Positions 1 through 6,731 are shown, numbered from the stretch's first letter. The stretch: 7,238 nt of DNA from FEN-1219 sp036274615 (GCA_036274615.1 DASUFK010000150.1:1-7238); one strand, 5' to 3'. Notes: generated by a model from the sequence alone, not told the origin. Numbers and translations are program-made.

Positions 1-20
1 TGCTTGGTGGTGAAGCCCAT
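1..20 (-). CDS. Possible 5' end of a gene leaving the window (first six codons)
   Basis: On the minus strand an ATG at 20-18 opens a frame reading MGFTTK before the sequence ends. It is preceded by GGGAG seven bases upstream and by an extended -10 box about 40 bases upstream, and it lies just past the hairpins that close the preceding transcription unit. Together these fit the start of a new gene. Six residues are too few to name a product. The same frame stays open upstream of the ATG, so the start could also be further right. Confidence 0.3.
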
Positions 21-57
21 GGGCTTGCTCCCGGGACCGTTGAAAATCGAGCCGGGG

Positions 58-66
58 ATGATACCA
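58..66 (-). promoter_or_regulatory. Possible extended -10 promoter for the left-edge gene
   Basis: The minus strand reads TGGTATCAT here, an extended -10 element (TGn followed by TATCAT, 5 of 6 to TATAAT). No convincing -35 hexamer is present, because the -35 zone falls in the GC-only hairpin arm. Initiation would be expected near base 51, giving a leader of about 30 nt to the ATG at 20. The call rests on position and motif only. Confidence 0.3.
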
Positions 67-77
67 GAGCGAGAGAC

Positions 78-118
78 CGCCGGCGGCCGGCCTCGGGGAG
101 GTGCGCCGGCCGCCGGCG
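78..118 (-). terminator. Strong 13-bp hairpin, likely transcription end of operon B
   Basis: Bases 78-90 and 106-118 are a perfect 13-bp inverted repeat (CGCCGGCGGCCGG and its complement) around a 15-base loop. The loop can itself pair CCTC (91-94) with GAGG (98-101). It lies 38 bases past the stop codon of the last gene of operon B. There is no clean U tract on either side, only a pyrimidine-rich GGTCTCTCGCTCT on the minus strand, so it may be a weak intrinsic terminator or a 3' end stabiliser rather than a classical rho-independent terminator. Confidence 0.5.
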
Positions 119-119
119 A

Positions 120-140
120 GCCCGCCCATCCGTGGCGGGC
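120..140 (-). terminator. Second hairpin directly after the operon B stop codon
   Basis: GCCCGCC (120-126) and GGCGGGC (134-140) form a perfect 7-bp stem with a 7-base loop, 16 bases downstream of the stop codon on the minus strand. It is the first of two consecutive hairpins and is not followed by a U run. A role in termination or in protecting the transcript 3' end is inferred from position. Confidence 0.4.
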
Positions 141-155
141 ACTAGCCGGGTGCCG

Positions 156-854
156 CTACTCGAGGAGCTCGGCAGTGACCTGCGCGCCCTGGGCGCTCGT
201 GATCGACTTCAGCGGCGCGTGTGTGTCCTTGGCGATCCACAGCGTGCCGGTGGCCATCTCGGACTCGAACGCGACCTTGAACGCGTCGAACGCGCCCGCG
301 GGCACCTCGACGCGCTCGCTGCCCACCACTCTCATCGCCACCGGCGCGATCTTCTGCGCCTGCGGGTTCACCATCTGCAACGTCGCGGCATAGCCGTCGG
401 CGAGCGGCAAAGTGCCGACCACGGCGGCCATCCCGGGCCCGTCGCCCACGAGGCCGCCGCTCGGCACATCGAGCGCGAGCGGCACGGTCTGGTCGGGAAG
501 CTTGAGCTCGCCGGTCACTTTGCCGCCATCCACCTTGTAGCTCATGGCGACCCCGGCTTGCGTCACCGAGCGGCTCACGAGCGCGAGACTGCCCTTCGCG
601 AGCACGGCGCTGTCGACCGTATCGCCGAACGGCGTGGTCAGCGTCTGGGTCACGGTCCACCCGCCGGCGCCGTCCTCGATCTTTTGCCCGAGCTGCACGT
701 CGACGCTCTGCCCGCCGATGGCGATCGCCGCGCGGTAGCTCGTCGTGCCGGCCTTCAAGTCGCGTGCCGGCTTCGGCGCTTGCGCCGCGGCGGAGCCCGC
801 CGCGAGCGTCGCCGCCGCGAGAGCGAGGGCCATGAAACGGTTCCTGAATCGCAT
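156..854 (-). CDS. Periplasmic DUF3108-like protein
   Basis: A 232-residue exported protein of unknown function. Residues 1-26 form a typical signal peptide: a basic start (MRFRNR), a hydrophobic stretch rich in Ala and Leu, and Ala-X-Ala sites ending near residue 24 or 26. The mature part is rich in beta-strand-like alternation. Near the C-terminus it carries VPAGAFDAFKV (184-194) and then LWIAKDTHAPLKSI (205-218). That arrangement, a PAG-F-D strand followed by a W-x-x-K/D-x-x-x-P-L/V-K strand, is typical of DUF3108-type and lipoprotein-carrier-like periplasmic beta proteins. There are no Cys residues and no lipobox. The start is supported by GAAGGA eight bases upstream of the ATG. It is the last gene of operon B, 19 bases after the small Cys-pair protein. 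The fold assignment is from recalled motif shape, not a search. A lipid- or glycan-binding envelope role is a guess. Confidence 0.8.
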   Translation of the reverse strand: MRFRNRFMALALAAATLAAGSAAAQAPKPARDLKAGTTSYRAAIAIGGQSVDVQLGQKIEDGAGGWTVTQTLTTPFGDTVDSAVLAKGSLALVSRSVTQAGVAMSYKVDGGKVTGELKLPDQTVPLALDVPSGGLVGDGPGMAAVVGTLPLADGYAATLQMVNPQAQKIAPVAMRVVGSERVEVPAGAFDAFKVAFESEMATGTLWIAKDTHAPLKSITSAQGAQVTAELLE

Positions 855-873
855 GGTCGTGTCCTTCGATGTG

Positions 874-1104
874 TCAGCGGCTGCTGACGACGAAACACTC
901 GACGCCGGTGCTCGAGTCGAGGCACGAAATGCCTGTCACGACGCCGAGGGTTTGAGTAGTGACTTGCTCGGCGGTCATCTTCACTCGCTTGACCTCGACT
1001 TGCCTGGTGGCCTGCGCTTCGGCTTGTGGCGTCGAATAGAACAGGCCGACGGCGAACGACACGGCGATCATCGCGACTGCAACTGTCAGCTGGATCATTC
1101 TCAT
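874..1104 (-). CDS. Small exported or membrane-anchored protein with C-terminal Cys pair
   Basis: A 76-residue protein not recognised as any named family. Residues 4-23 are hydrophobic (MIQLTVAVAMIAVSFAVGLF) and are followed by STPQAEAQA, so the N-terminus is either a cleaved signal peptide (site near 30 or 32) or a membrane anchor. The rest is a short polar domain, with TRQVEVKRVKMTAEQ leading to a tail in which C61 and C70 are separated by eight residues. A disulfide there would be plausible in the periplasm. The frame is open upstream to 1269, but the start at 1104 is chosen because AGGAG sits seven bases before it and the hydrophobic segment begins directly. It lies 62 bases after the ribbon-helix-helix gene and 19 bases before the periplasmic protein gene, on the same strand. 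Confidence 0.7.
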   Translation of the reverse strand: MRMIQLTVAVAMIAVSFAVGLFYSTPQAEAQATRQVEVKRVKMTAEQVTTQTLGVVTGISCLDSSTGVECFVVSSR

Positions 1105-1146
1105 ATCGAAGCTCCTGTTGACTGAGACGTTCCGGATCTTGCGTCG

Positions 1147-1163
1147 CCCGCGCGCCTCGCGGG
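1147..1163 (-). other. Hairpin inside operon B, after the RHH gene
   Basis: CCCGCG (1147-1152) and CGCGGG (1158-1163) make a perfect 6-bp stem with a 5-base loop, starting 3 bases after the stop codon of the RHH gene. No U tract follows. It may act as an RNA processing or partial termination point separating expression of the first two genes from the last two. This role is inferred from position. Confidence 0.3.
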
Positions 1164-1166
1164 TCG

Positions 1167-1334
1167 TTACTCTTTCTGTTCGGGCGCTTCGGCTTTGCGC
1201 TTCGCGACAGCCTGGCGCAGCAGGTATTCGATCTGGCCGTTGACGCTGCGCAGCTCGTCGCCGGCCCATCGCTCGAGCTCCTTCCAGAGCTCGGGCGACA
1301 GGCGCAGCAAGAAGGACTTACGCTCTTCAGCCAC
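1167..1334 (-). CDS. Arc-like ribbon-helix-helix DNA-binding protein
   Basis: A 55-residue protein starting at GTG (read VAEERKSF), 2 bases after the TAG of the SPFH gene. It has the ribbon-helix-helix layout: a short beta strand KSFLLRL (residues 6-12), the loop SPELW that opens helix A (14-26), then SVNGQIEYLLRQAV as helix B (30-43), ending in a charged tail. Members bind DNA as dimers through the paired strands. The GTG start is preferred because in-frame codons further upstream overlap the SPFH coding end and add no RHH-like sequence. There is no clear Shine-Dalgarno, so translation is probably coupled to the upstream gene. No toxin gene is adjacent, so a toxin-antitoxin role is not supported. 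A likely job is regulating its own operon or genes linked to the SPFH protein, by inference from gene order. Confidence 0.8.
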   Translation of the reverse strand: MAEERKSFLLRLSPELWKELERWAGDELRSVNGQIEYLLRQAVAKRKAEAPEQKE

Positions 1335-1336
1335 GA

Positions 1337-2362
1337 CTAGCTGTACAACGTTCCCGTGTTGATCACCGGCGAAGCCTCGGCCGTGCCGCAAAGCACCACG
1401 AGCAGGTTGCTGACCATTGCCGCCTTGCGCTCCTCGTCGAGCTTCACCACGTCCTTCGCGTCGAGCTCGCGGAGCGCCATGTGCACCATGCTCACGGCGC
1501 CTTCCACGATCTTGGTGCGGGCGGCGATCACCGCGTCGGCCTGCTGGCGGCGCAGCATCGCGTGCGCGATCTCGGGCGCATACGCGAGGTGCGTGAGCCG
1601 CGCCTCCTCCACGTCGACGCCGGCCTTCGCGAGCCGCGCCTCGAGCTCCTTCTTGAGCTCTTGCGCGACCTCGTCGCCGCCGCCGCGCAGCGTGGGCTCG
1701 TGTTCCTCGCCGTGGTCGTAGGCATACGCGCTCGCGATGCTGCGGATCGCGGCCTCGCTCTGCACCTGCACGTAGCTCTCGTAGTCCTCGACTTCGAACG
1801 TGGCGCGCGCCGTGTCCTCCACTCGCCAGACGATCACGGCCGCGATCTCGACCGGATTACCGCGCTTGTCGTTGACCTTGAGCTTCTCGCTGTTGAAGTT
1901 GTGCGCTCGCAGCGAGATCTTCGTCGGCAGCGGCTTGTACACGATGCCGCCGGTCACCGGATTGATCTTGCCCCCGGCCTTCGCATCGGACGGCTGCGCG
2001 ATGCCGAACGGAACCTTGCCGCGCTTGCCCGAGTAGAACGGGTTCGCCCAATGGAAGCCGCTCTTGCGCACGGTTCCTTTGTAGGCACCGAACAGGATGA
2101 GGACACGCGCCTCGTTCGGCTGCAGCGTGAAGTGGCCGGTCAGCATGATGATTCCAAAGAGGAGCCACAGCACGAAGATCACGATCCGCACGAACCCCTG
2201 GCCGGGCGTCAACTGGTTGTCGGCGCCGGCACGGACCGTGGCGATGAAGAACGCGATCGCTCCGAGCACGATCAGCAGGTTGACGACCAGCATCACCCAA
2301 CCATTGAAGGCGGAAACCTCCCGTTCGACGACCGTCGACGGCTTGGCGCGTGAGGCGGACAT
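1337..2362 (-). CDS. SPFH/band 7 domain membrane protein
   Basis: A 341-residue SPFH (stomatin/prohibitin/flotillin) family protein. Two hydrophobic helices lie at residues 22-43 and 57-77, so it is anchored with a short loop between them. The SPFH domain follows (about 81-262): QPNEARVLILFGAYKGTVRKSG at its start, the NPF motif after GFHW, a beta region with VEIAAVIVWRVEDTARA (171-187), then VQSEAAIRSIASAYAYD. A helical, charged segment follows (232-300). The C-terminus (NLLVVLCGTAEASPVINTGTLY) is a conserved tail I associate with this bacterial subgroup. Such proteins oligomerise into membrane scaffolds and organise lipid or protein domains. They are not enzymes. The start is supported by AGGGAG upstream of the ATG. 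It is the first gene of operon B, directly followed by an RHH gene. The clear promoter at 2398-2425 precedes it. Confidence 0.93.
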   Translation of the reverse strand: MSASRAKPSTVVEREVSAFNGWVMLVVNLLIVLGAIAFFIATVRAGADNQLTPGQGFVRIVIFVLWLLFGIIMLTGHFTLQPNEARVLILFGAYKGTVRKSGFHWANPFYSGKRGKVPFGIAQPSDAKAGGKINPVTGGIVYKPLPTKISLRAHNFNSEKLKVNDKRGNPVEIAAVIVWRVEDTARATFEVEDYESYVQVQSEAAIRSIASAYAYDHGEEHEPTLRGGGDEVAQELKKELEARLAKAGVDVEEARLTHLAYAPEIAHAMLRRQQADAVIAARTKIVEGAVSMVHMALRELDAKDVVKLDEERKAAMVSNLLVVLCGTAEASPVINTGTLYS

Positions 2363-2397
2363 GGCTCTTCTCCCTGGCTTGTTGATATTCGAGTGAT

Positions 2398-2425
2398 ATC
2401 ATATCGACATCTCTTCGATAGTCAA
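2398..2425 (-). promoter_or_regulatory. Sigma70-type promoter of operon B
   Basis: On the minus strand TTGACT (2425-2420, 5 of 6 to consensus) and TATGAT (2403-2398, 5 of 6) are separated by 16 bases. Initiation is expected near 2391, giving a leader of about 28 nt to the ATG at 2362. A perfect 8-bp palindrome, TGATATCA (2394-2401), overlaps the -10 end, and GATAT recurs at 2383-2387, so an operator may be embedded there. The adjacent RHH protein is an obvious candidate binder, which is inference. Confidence 0.65.
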
Positions 2426-2486
2426 CGACCCGAGCGCACATCGCGGCTGACTCGTGAAGCACGCCGCGTTATGTCGAAACAAGAAA

Positions 2487-2562
2487 GGTGTCAGACACCG
2501 GCAGGGTCAGACACCGGCAGGGTCAGACACCGGCAGGGTCAGACACCGCGAGGGTCAGACAC
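2487..2562. repeat. Tandem array of 16-bp palindromic repeats (left array)
   Basis: Four copies of a 16-bp unit start at 2490, 2506, 2522 and 2538, with a partial fifth at 2554. Copies 1-3 are identical (GTCAGACACCGGCAGG) and copy 4 ends CGCGAGG. The first copy is part of a perfect 13-bp palindrome, GGTGTC-A-GACACC (2487-2499). Later copies lack one T of it, reading GGGTCAGACACC. Neighbouring copies could pair in RNA (GTC or GGTGTC with GACACC), so the array may stop or stabilise transcripts. It lies between operon A and the operon B promoter and overlaps the 3' end of the membrane protein gene. There are no unique spacers, so this is not CRISPR. Confidence 0.9.
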
Positions 2563-2986
2563 GCTTGCGCGACCCGCGCAGGCCCACGACCTCGAAGTAC
2601 GCGGCGAGCGCCAGCAGCGCGAACGACACGACCCACACGAAGTAGCCCACCCGCAGATCCGCGGCGTTCTCGCGCAGCGTGGTCTGCCAGTGCAGATCGA
2701 GCAGCGTGGCGCCCGCGGCGAGCCAGAGGCAAATGCGGGCGTTCCGGAGCGACGGCCCGCGCAGCAGCGCGATCGCCACGGCCCAGAACAGCACGTTGGT
2801 GAGCGCGCTCGCCACGCTCAACACCACGAGGTAGCCCTCGGGGATCTTGAACTGCTCGTACGGCCACAGCGGGCTCAGCGCCACGCGAAACGCTTCCCAG
2901 CCGTGGTACTTGTCGATCACGGGCAAGGCCCAGCCGAGGAGGTTGGCGATCGCCGCGGCGATCAGCGCGGCACGGACGCGGGTCAT
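2555..2986 (-). CDS. Small four-helix membrane protein of unknown function
   Basis: A 143-residue protein with four predicted membrane helices, at about residues 5-24, 53-76, 85-100 and 112-132. It has a positively charged C-terminus (RGSRKRV), which by the positive-inside rule puts both ends in the cytoplasm. Between helices 1 and 2 is an aromatic loop with DKYHGWEAF and PLWPYEQF. I recognise no named family. The start is supported by AAAGGA a few bases before the ATG. It is the last gene of operon A, 31 bases after the aminotransferase, with a small 5-bp hairpin (3000-3014) in that gap. Its final Val codon and TGA stop fall inside the 16-bp repeat array (GTC TGA is the repeat core on this strand), so the C-terminus may have been set by repeat insertion. 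A transport or channel role is possible but unsupported. Confidence 0.75.
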   Translation of the reverse strand: MTRVRAALIAAAIANLLGWALPVIDKYHGWEAFRVALSPLWPYEQFKIPEGYLVVLSVASALTNVLFWAVAIALLRGPSLRNARICLWLAAGATLLDLHWQTTLRENAADLRVGYFVWVVSFALLALAAYFEVVGLRGSRKRV

Positions 2987-3017
2987 GTCGTTCCTTTCTG
3001 CGCCAAACGGGCGCGGG

Positions 3018-4415
3018 TCAAACGAGCTGTTCCTTCTTCGCCCACGCGAGCGTGTCGTCGAGCCCGTCGCCGAGCCGATCGAAGATGTCGTCCACGTCCC
3101 TCGGCGTGACGATGTACGGCGGGCAGATCGCGATGGCGTCGCCGATCGCGCGCACGATCAAGCCGCGCTCCTGGCAGAACGCCATGCACTTCGCGCCCAC
3201 GGTGTGCCGCGAGTCGAACGCCGCTTTAGACTCCTTGCTCTGCACGAGCTCCACGGCGCCCACGAGACCGATGCCGCGGGCGTCGCCGACGAGCGCGTGC
3301 TCCCCGAGCGCGTGCAAGCGCCGTTGAAACTGCGGACCGAGCTCGCGCACGTGCTCGTAGAGGTTGCGCTCCTCGTAGATCTCGAGCGTGCGCAGCGCCA
3401 CTGCCGCGCTCACCGGATGGCCGGAGTACGTGAAGCCGTGGCCGAACAAGCCCGCCTGCCCGCTCGCCTCCACCATCGGCTCGTAGACGAACTCCGGCAC
3501 GAGCACGGCGCTGATCGGCAGATACGCCGACGACAATGCCTTCGCCGCGCTCAACGTGCTCGGCTTCATACCGAACGCTTGCGCGCCCCAGAGCTCGCCC
3601 GTGCGGCCAAACCCCGTGATCACCTCGTCGTCGACGAGCAGGATGTCGTACTTCGCGAGCACGGCCTGGATCTTCTCGAAGTACGTCTTCGGCGGCAGCA
3701 GCACGCCGCCCACCCCCATCAGCGGCTCGGCGAAGAACGCGGCGATCGTGTCCGGATCCTCCCGCAGGATCAGCTGCTCGAGGTTGTTGGCGAGCCGCGT
3801 GGCGTAGTCCTCTTGCGACTCGCCGGCGTGCGCGCCGCGGTAGTAGTACGGCGCGTCGGTATGGAGGATGCCGGGCAAAGGCGCGTCGAAATTCTTGTGG
3901 AACGGCGTGAGGCCCGTGAGCCCCGCGGCCGCGACGGTGGTGCCGTGATACGCCCGCTGCCGCGCGATGAGCTTCTTCTTCGCCGGCCGGCCGACCGCAT
4001 TGTTGTAGTACCACGCGAGCTTCACCTGGGTGTCGTTCGCGTCGGACCCGGAGTTGCCGAAGAACACGCGCGACGCCGCGAACGGCGCCATGCGCACGAG
4101 CTTGTCCGCGAGCCGCACGGCGGGCTCGTGGCTCTTGCCGGCGAAGAGGTGCGTGAACGACAACGTCTTCAGCTGCTCCTGCGCGACGGCCGCGAGCTCC
4201 TCGTCGCCATAGCCGAGCGTCGTGCACCAGAGGCCCGCGATGCCCTCGATGTACTGCTTACCGTGCGTGTCCCAGACGTGGATGCCCTTGCCGCGCGCGA
4301 GCACGAGCGGCCCGCTCTCGCGCAGCGCCGCGAGATTCGTGTTCGGGTGAAACAGACGCGCGAGATCGAGCGTGCTCAGCTCCGCTGCGCTCGGTGCCTT
4401 GGCGCGTGTCCCCAT
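3018..4415 (-). CDS. Class III PLP-dependent aminotransferase (omega-transaminase type)
   Basis: A 465-residue fold-type I transaminase that moves an amino group from an amine or omega-amino acid to a keto acid such as pyruvate, using pyridoxal phosphate in the cytoplasm. Family signatures are in order: FFGNSGSDANDTQVKLAWYY (118-137) for phosphate binding, RAYHGTT (154-160) with the ring-stacking Tyr and His, then VDDEVITGFGRTG (261-273), where D263 should hold the pyridine nitrogen. SAAKALSSAYLPISAV (289-304) contains the Schiff-base Lys, K292. The length is normal for the group. The residue after KP in MKPSTLSAAK is Ser where Asp is usual. The start at 4415 is chosen over ATG at 4421 and 4460 because GAGGGG lies six bases before it, while the upstream choices abut or overlap the patatin gene. 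It lies 10 bases after the patatin stop. The exact substrate (putrescine, beta-alanine, an aromatic amine) cannot be read from the sequence. Confidence 0.95.
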   Translation of the reverse strand: MGTRAKAPSAAELSTLDLARLFHPNTNLAALRESGPLVLARGKGIHVWDTHGKQYIEGIAGLWCTTLGYGDEELAAVAQEQLKTLSFTHLFAGKSHEPAVRLADKLVRMAPFAASRVFFGNSGSDANDTQVKLAWYYNNAVGRPAKKKLIARQRAYHGTTVAAAGLTGLTPFHKNFDAPLPGILHTDAPYYYRGAHAGESQEDYATRLANNLEQLILREDPDTIAAFFAEPLMGVGGVLLPPKTYFEKIQAVLAKYDILLVDDEVITGFGRTGELWGAQAFGMKPSTLSAAKALSSAYLPISAVLVPEFVYEPMVEASGQAGLFGHGFTYSGHPVSAAVALRTLEIYEERNLYEHVRELGPQFQRRLHALGEHALVGDARGIGLVGAVELVQSKESKAAFDSRHTVGAKCMAFCQERGLIVRAIGDAIAICPPYIVTPRDVDDIFDRLGDGLDDTLAWAKKEQLV

Positions 4416-4425
4416 CGTCATCCCC

Positions 4426-6696
4426 TCAGAACACGCGGCCGAGAAACACGTAGAACGCATGGTCGCCTTGGTCGGTGCTGCCCCAGCCCACGTACACGGG
4501 GCCGACGGGAGTGCTCACGCCCGCCCACAGCGAGCCGCCGAAAATGCTGTTGGTCCCCGTCACGTCGCTGCGCGACTGAAACACGTTGCCGAGCTCCATG
4601 GTCACGCCCGCGAAGGCGGGGAACAACGCGAGATCGCCGATGCGCCGGTAATACGCCGCACCCACTCGCATCGCGTACGGACCGGTGAGCTGATTGCGAT
4701 TCAACCCCGAGATGTCGAAGAACCCGCCCATCCGGAACAGCCGGTCGAGAGGCGCCACGCCGCTGATCGTGGCGTCGTAGCGCAGCGTGGTCAACACGGT
4801 GTGCCGGCCCCAGGTCTTCGCGTGCGCGCCTTCGATCAGCAGCTGGTCGAAGTCGGCGTCGGCGCCCAACGCGCCCTCGCGGGAGCCGCGGATCTCGGTC
4901 GACAGCAAGGTGCCCGAGCGCGGAAACGACACGTCGTCCATCGTGTCGATCGCGAACTTGCCGAAGAACTCGCCGCGCTGGAACGAATCCTCCGGCAGCT
5001 TCGTAGGATCGCCCACGCGCAGCTCGGTGTGGCCCTTGCCGTAGCGTATGCCGAAGCGGTATTCGGCCCAGCTCGGCAGCTCGCGCCCCACCGCGAAATC
5101 CACTTCGCCGGACCGGACGTTCGCCTCCGTGACCCGGCGGTCGTTCTCGTAGACGTTGAAGATCACCGACTCGAGGTCGAGCGACGGCGCGAAGAAGTAG
5201 AGGCCCTTCGAGCCGAACGGCTGATAGCGATCGAGCGTGAGCTTCGGCTCGTCGCCGATCACCGCGGTGGCGCGCCACTCGCCGCCGAGCTCGTTCACGG
5301 CGGTGCGCAGATAGCTCACGGCGAGCCCGAACAGGGCGTCCTGGTCGCCCGCGGAGCTGTACTCCATGCCGAGCTGGAGGTAGTTCGGTCCCCACGAGCG
5401 CGGATCGAGCTCCACCTCGAGACCGGTGTCGTCGCCTTCGGTGACGAGACCGTAGCGCACGTTCTGGTAGTACTCGAGGCCGTAGACGCGGTTCATCGCG
5501 CGCTCGACCTTGTCGACGTCGAGCGGCGCGCCGATCTCGATGTCGCCGAGCCGCGTCTCGATCACGCTGTCGGCGATCATCGACTTGTTGTCGAGCTTGA
5601 TGAAGTCGATCTTGGGCAGCGCCTCCATGCGCGGGTCGTTCAAGCCCGCGACGTACGCGTCGTAAGCCTCGGGCGTGAGGGCGAGCTTCTCGAATTCGGC
5701 CCGGCGCGCCATCACGGCGTCGTAACCGGCCTGGATCGTGTCCTTCATCTTCGCGAAGTTCGTCGACGAGAGATCCTGCGCGAACTGCGGCTCCACCAGG
5801 ATGTCGTTCGGCCCGAGCTTGCGCTTCTGGTCCTCGGTGCCGTTGCGCGTGAGCAGATTCGTGAGCTGCGTCGTGACGTCGAGCACCGACACGAGCGTCT
5901 CGCGCGTGAGCAGCGGTGTGGAGATGTCAACCGCGATCACGATGTCGGCGCCCATCGACTGCACGACTTCCACCGGCATGTTCATCGAGATGCCGCCGTC
6001 GACGAGGAGCCGCCCGTCGATCTCGATCGGCGCGAGCGCCGCGGGAATCGACATGCTCGCGCGCAGCGCGTGCGCGAGGCTGCCGGAGCGCAGCACCACG
6101 TGGTCGCCCGTGGCGAGGTCGGTGGCCACGGCGCGAAACGGCAGCGCGAGATGGTCGAAGTCGTCCACGCGCGAGGCGCGCAGCGTCTCGCGCGACAAGA
6201 TCGTGTCGAAGACCTGACCCTGCACGAACCCGATCGGCAGCTGGAACTGACCGTGGTTCAGGCCCGGCTTCTGGTCGACGAGGAACAGGTCGTCGTCGCG
6301 CTTGCGGTGGAACGACTTGAGCCGGCGCGGCGTCACGTTCAGGAACGCGGCCTCCCACTCGAGGCCGTCGACGAGGTTCGTCATGTCGTCGACCGTCATG
6401 CCCGACACGTAGAAGCCGCCGACCACGGCGCCGATGCTCGTGCCCGCGATCTCGTCGATCGGCACGCGCAGCTCCTGGAGCGCCTTGATCACGCCGATGT
6501 GCGCGCCGCCGCGCGCGCCGCCGCCCGACAGCACGAGGCCGATCGACGGCCGGCCCTCCGCCACGTGCGGCGGCGGCACGTCCGGGGGCGGCGAGCCAGG
6601 CTTCTCGGCGTCGACTGGCTGGGCGCCGGCTGCCGTCGCCAGCAGCGCGCCGGTGCAAAGGGATACTCCGAGGGCGATCAGACGGCTCGGCATCAT
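4426..6696 (-). CDS. Patatin-like phospholipase with POTRA and outer-membrane barrel (type Vd, PlpD-like)
   Basis: A 756-residue protein that matches the type Vd autotransporter plan. Residues 1-25 are a signal peptide ending AGA, followed by a Pro-rich linker (32-45). The patatin lipase domain covers about 51-300. It holds SGGGARGG (57-64, oxyanion hole), GTSIG with nucleophile S87, and VDGG with catalytic D233, so the Ser-Asp dyad is intact. A single POTRA-like segment (about 361-432, containing YGLEYYQNVRYGL) leads into a Bam/TamA-type 16-strand barrel (about 433-756) with alternating strands. The last strand is FYVFLGRVF and ends in Phe. In P. aeruginosa PlpD the barrel carries the lipase to the cell surface, where it cleaves phospholipids. 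P. aeruginosa PlpD is of similar length (about 730 residues). The start is ATG at 6696 or 6693: GGGA sits 5 or 8 bases upstream, so either fits. It is the first gene of operon A. Confidence 0.95.
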   Translation of the reverse strand: MMPSRLIALGVSLCTGALLATAAGAQPVDAEKPGSPPPDVPPPHVAEGRPSIGLVLSGGGARGGAHIGVIKALQELRVPIDEIAGTSIGAVVGGFYVSGMTVDDMTNLVDGLEWEAAFLNVTPRRLKSFHRKRDDDLFLVDQKPGLNHGQFQLPIGFVQGQVFDTILSRETLRASRVDDFDHLALPFRAVATDLATGDHVVLRSGSLAHALRASMSIPAALAPIEIDGRLLVDGGISMNMPVEVVQSMGADIVIAVDISTPLLTRETLVSVLDVTTQLTNLLTRNGTEDQKRKLGPNDILVEPQFAQDLSSTNFAKMKDTIQAGYDAVMARRAEFEKLALTPEAYDAYVAGLNDPRMEALPKIDFIKLDNKSMIADSVIETRLGDIEIGAPLDVDKVERAMNRVYGLEYYQNVRYGLVTEGDDTGLEVELDPRSWGPNYLQLGMEYSSAGDQDALFGLAVSYLRTAVNELGGEWRATAVIGDEPKLTLDRYQPFGSKGLYFFAPSLDLESVIFNVYENDRRVTEANVRSGEVDFAVGRELPSWAEYRFGIRYGKGHTELRVGDPTKLPEDSFQRGEFFGKFAIDTMDDVSFPRSGTLLSTEIRGSREGALGADADFDQLLIEGAHAKTWGRHTVLTTLRYDATISGVAPLDRLFRMGGFFDISGLNRNQLTGPYAMRVGAAYYRRIGDLALFPAFAGVTMELGNVFQSRSDVTGTNSIFGGSLWAGVSTPVGPVYVGWGSTDQGDHAFYVFLGRVF

Positions 6697-6731
6697 CGAC
6701 TTCCCAGGAGGTCAGTACGTGAGATCGCCGC

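Noticed and set aside
132..887. Plus-strand frame opposite the periplasmic protein gene
   Set aside because: It is rich in Arg, His and Gly without any motif. The minus-strand frame has a signal peptide and ribosome site, so this is a shadow.
1105..1269. Upstream extension of the small Cys-pair protein to a start at 1269
   Set aside because: The added 55 residues are Arg-rich, overlap the RHH gene and put the hydrophobic segment inside the protein. The AGGAG before 1104 gives a better start.
1167..1334. RHH protein as an antitoxin
   Set aside because: No toxin-like gene lies next to it. The neighbours are an SPFH protein and exported proteins.
2487..2562. CRISPR-like array
   Set aside because: The units are 16 bp and directly contiguous, without unique spacers, and no cas gene is present. 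It is a simple tandem repeat.
4416..4460. Aminotransferase starts at 4460 or 4421
   Set aside because: The 4460 start overlaps the patatin coding end and adds a non-family stretch. The 4421 ATG directly abuts the GAGGGG with no spacing. The 4415 ATG has a 6-base spacing.
2847..4688. 613-codon plus-strand open frame opposite the aminotransferase
   Set aside because: Same reason: Arg- and Glu-rich shadow translation of a clearly real minus-strand enzyme gene, with no family motif.
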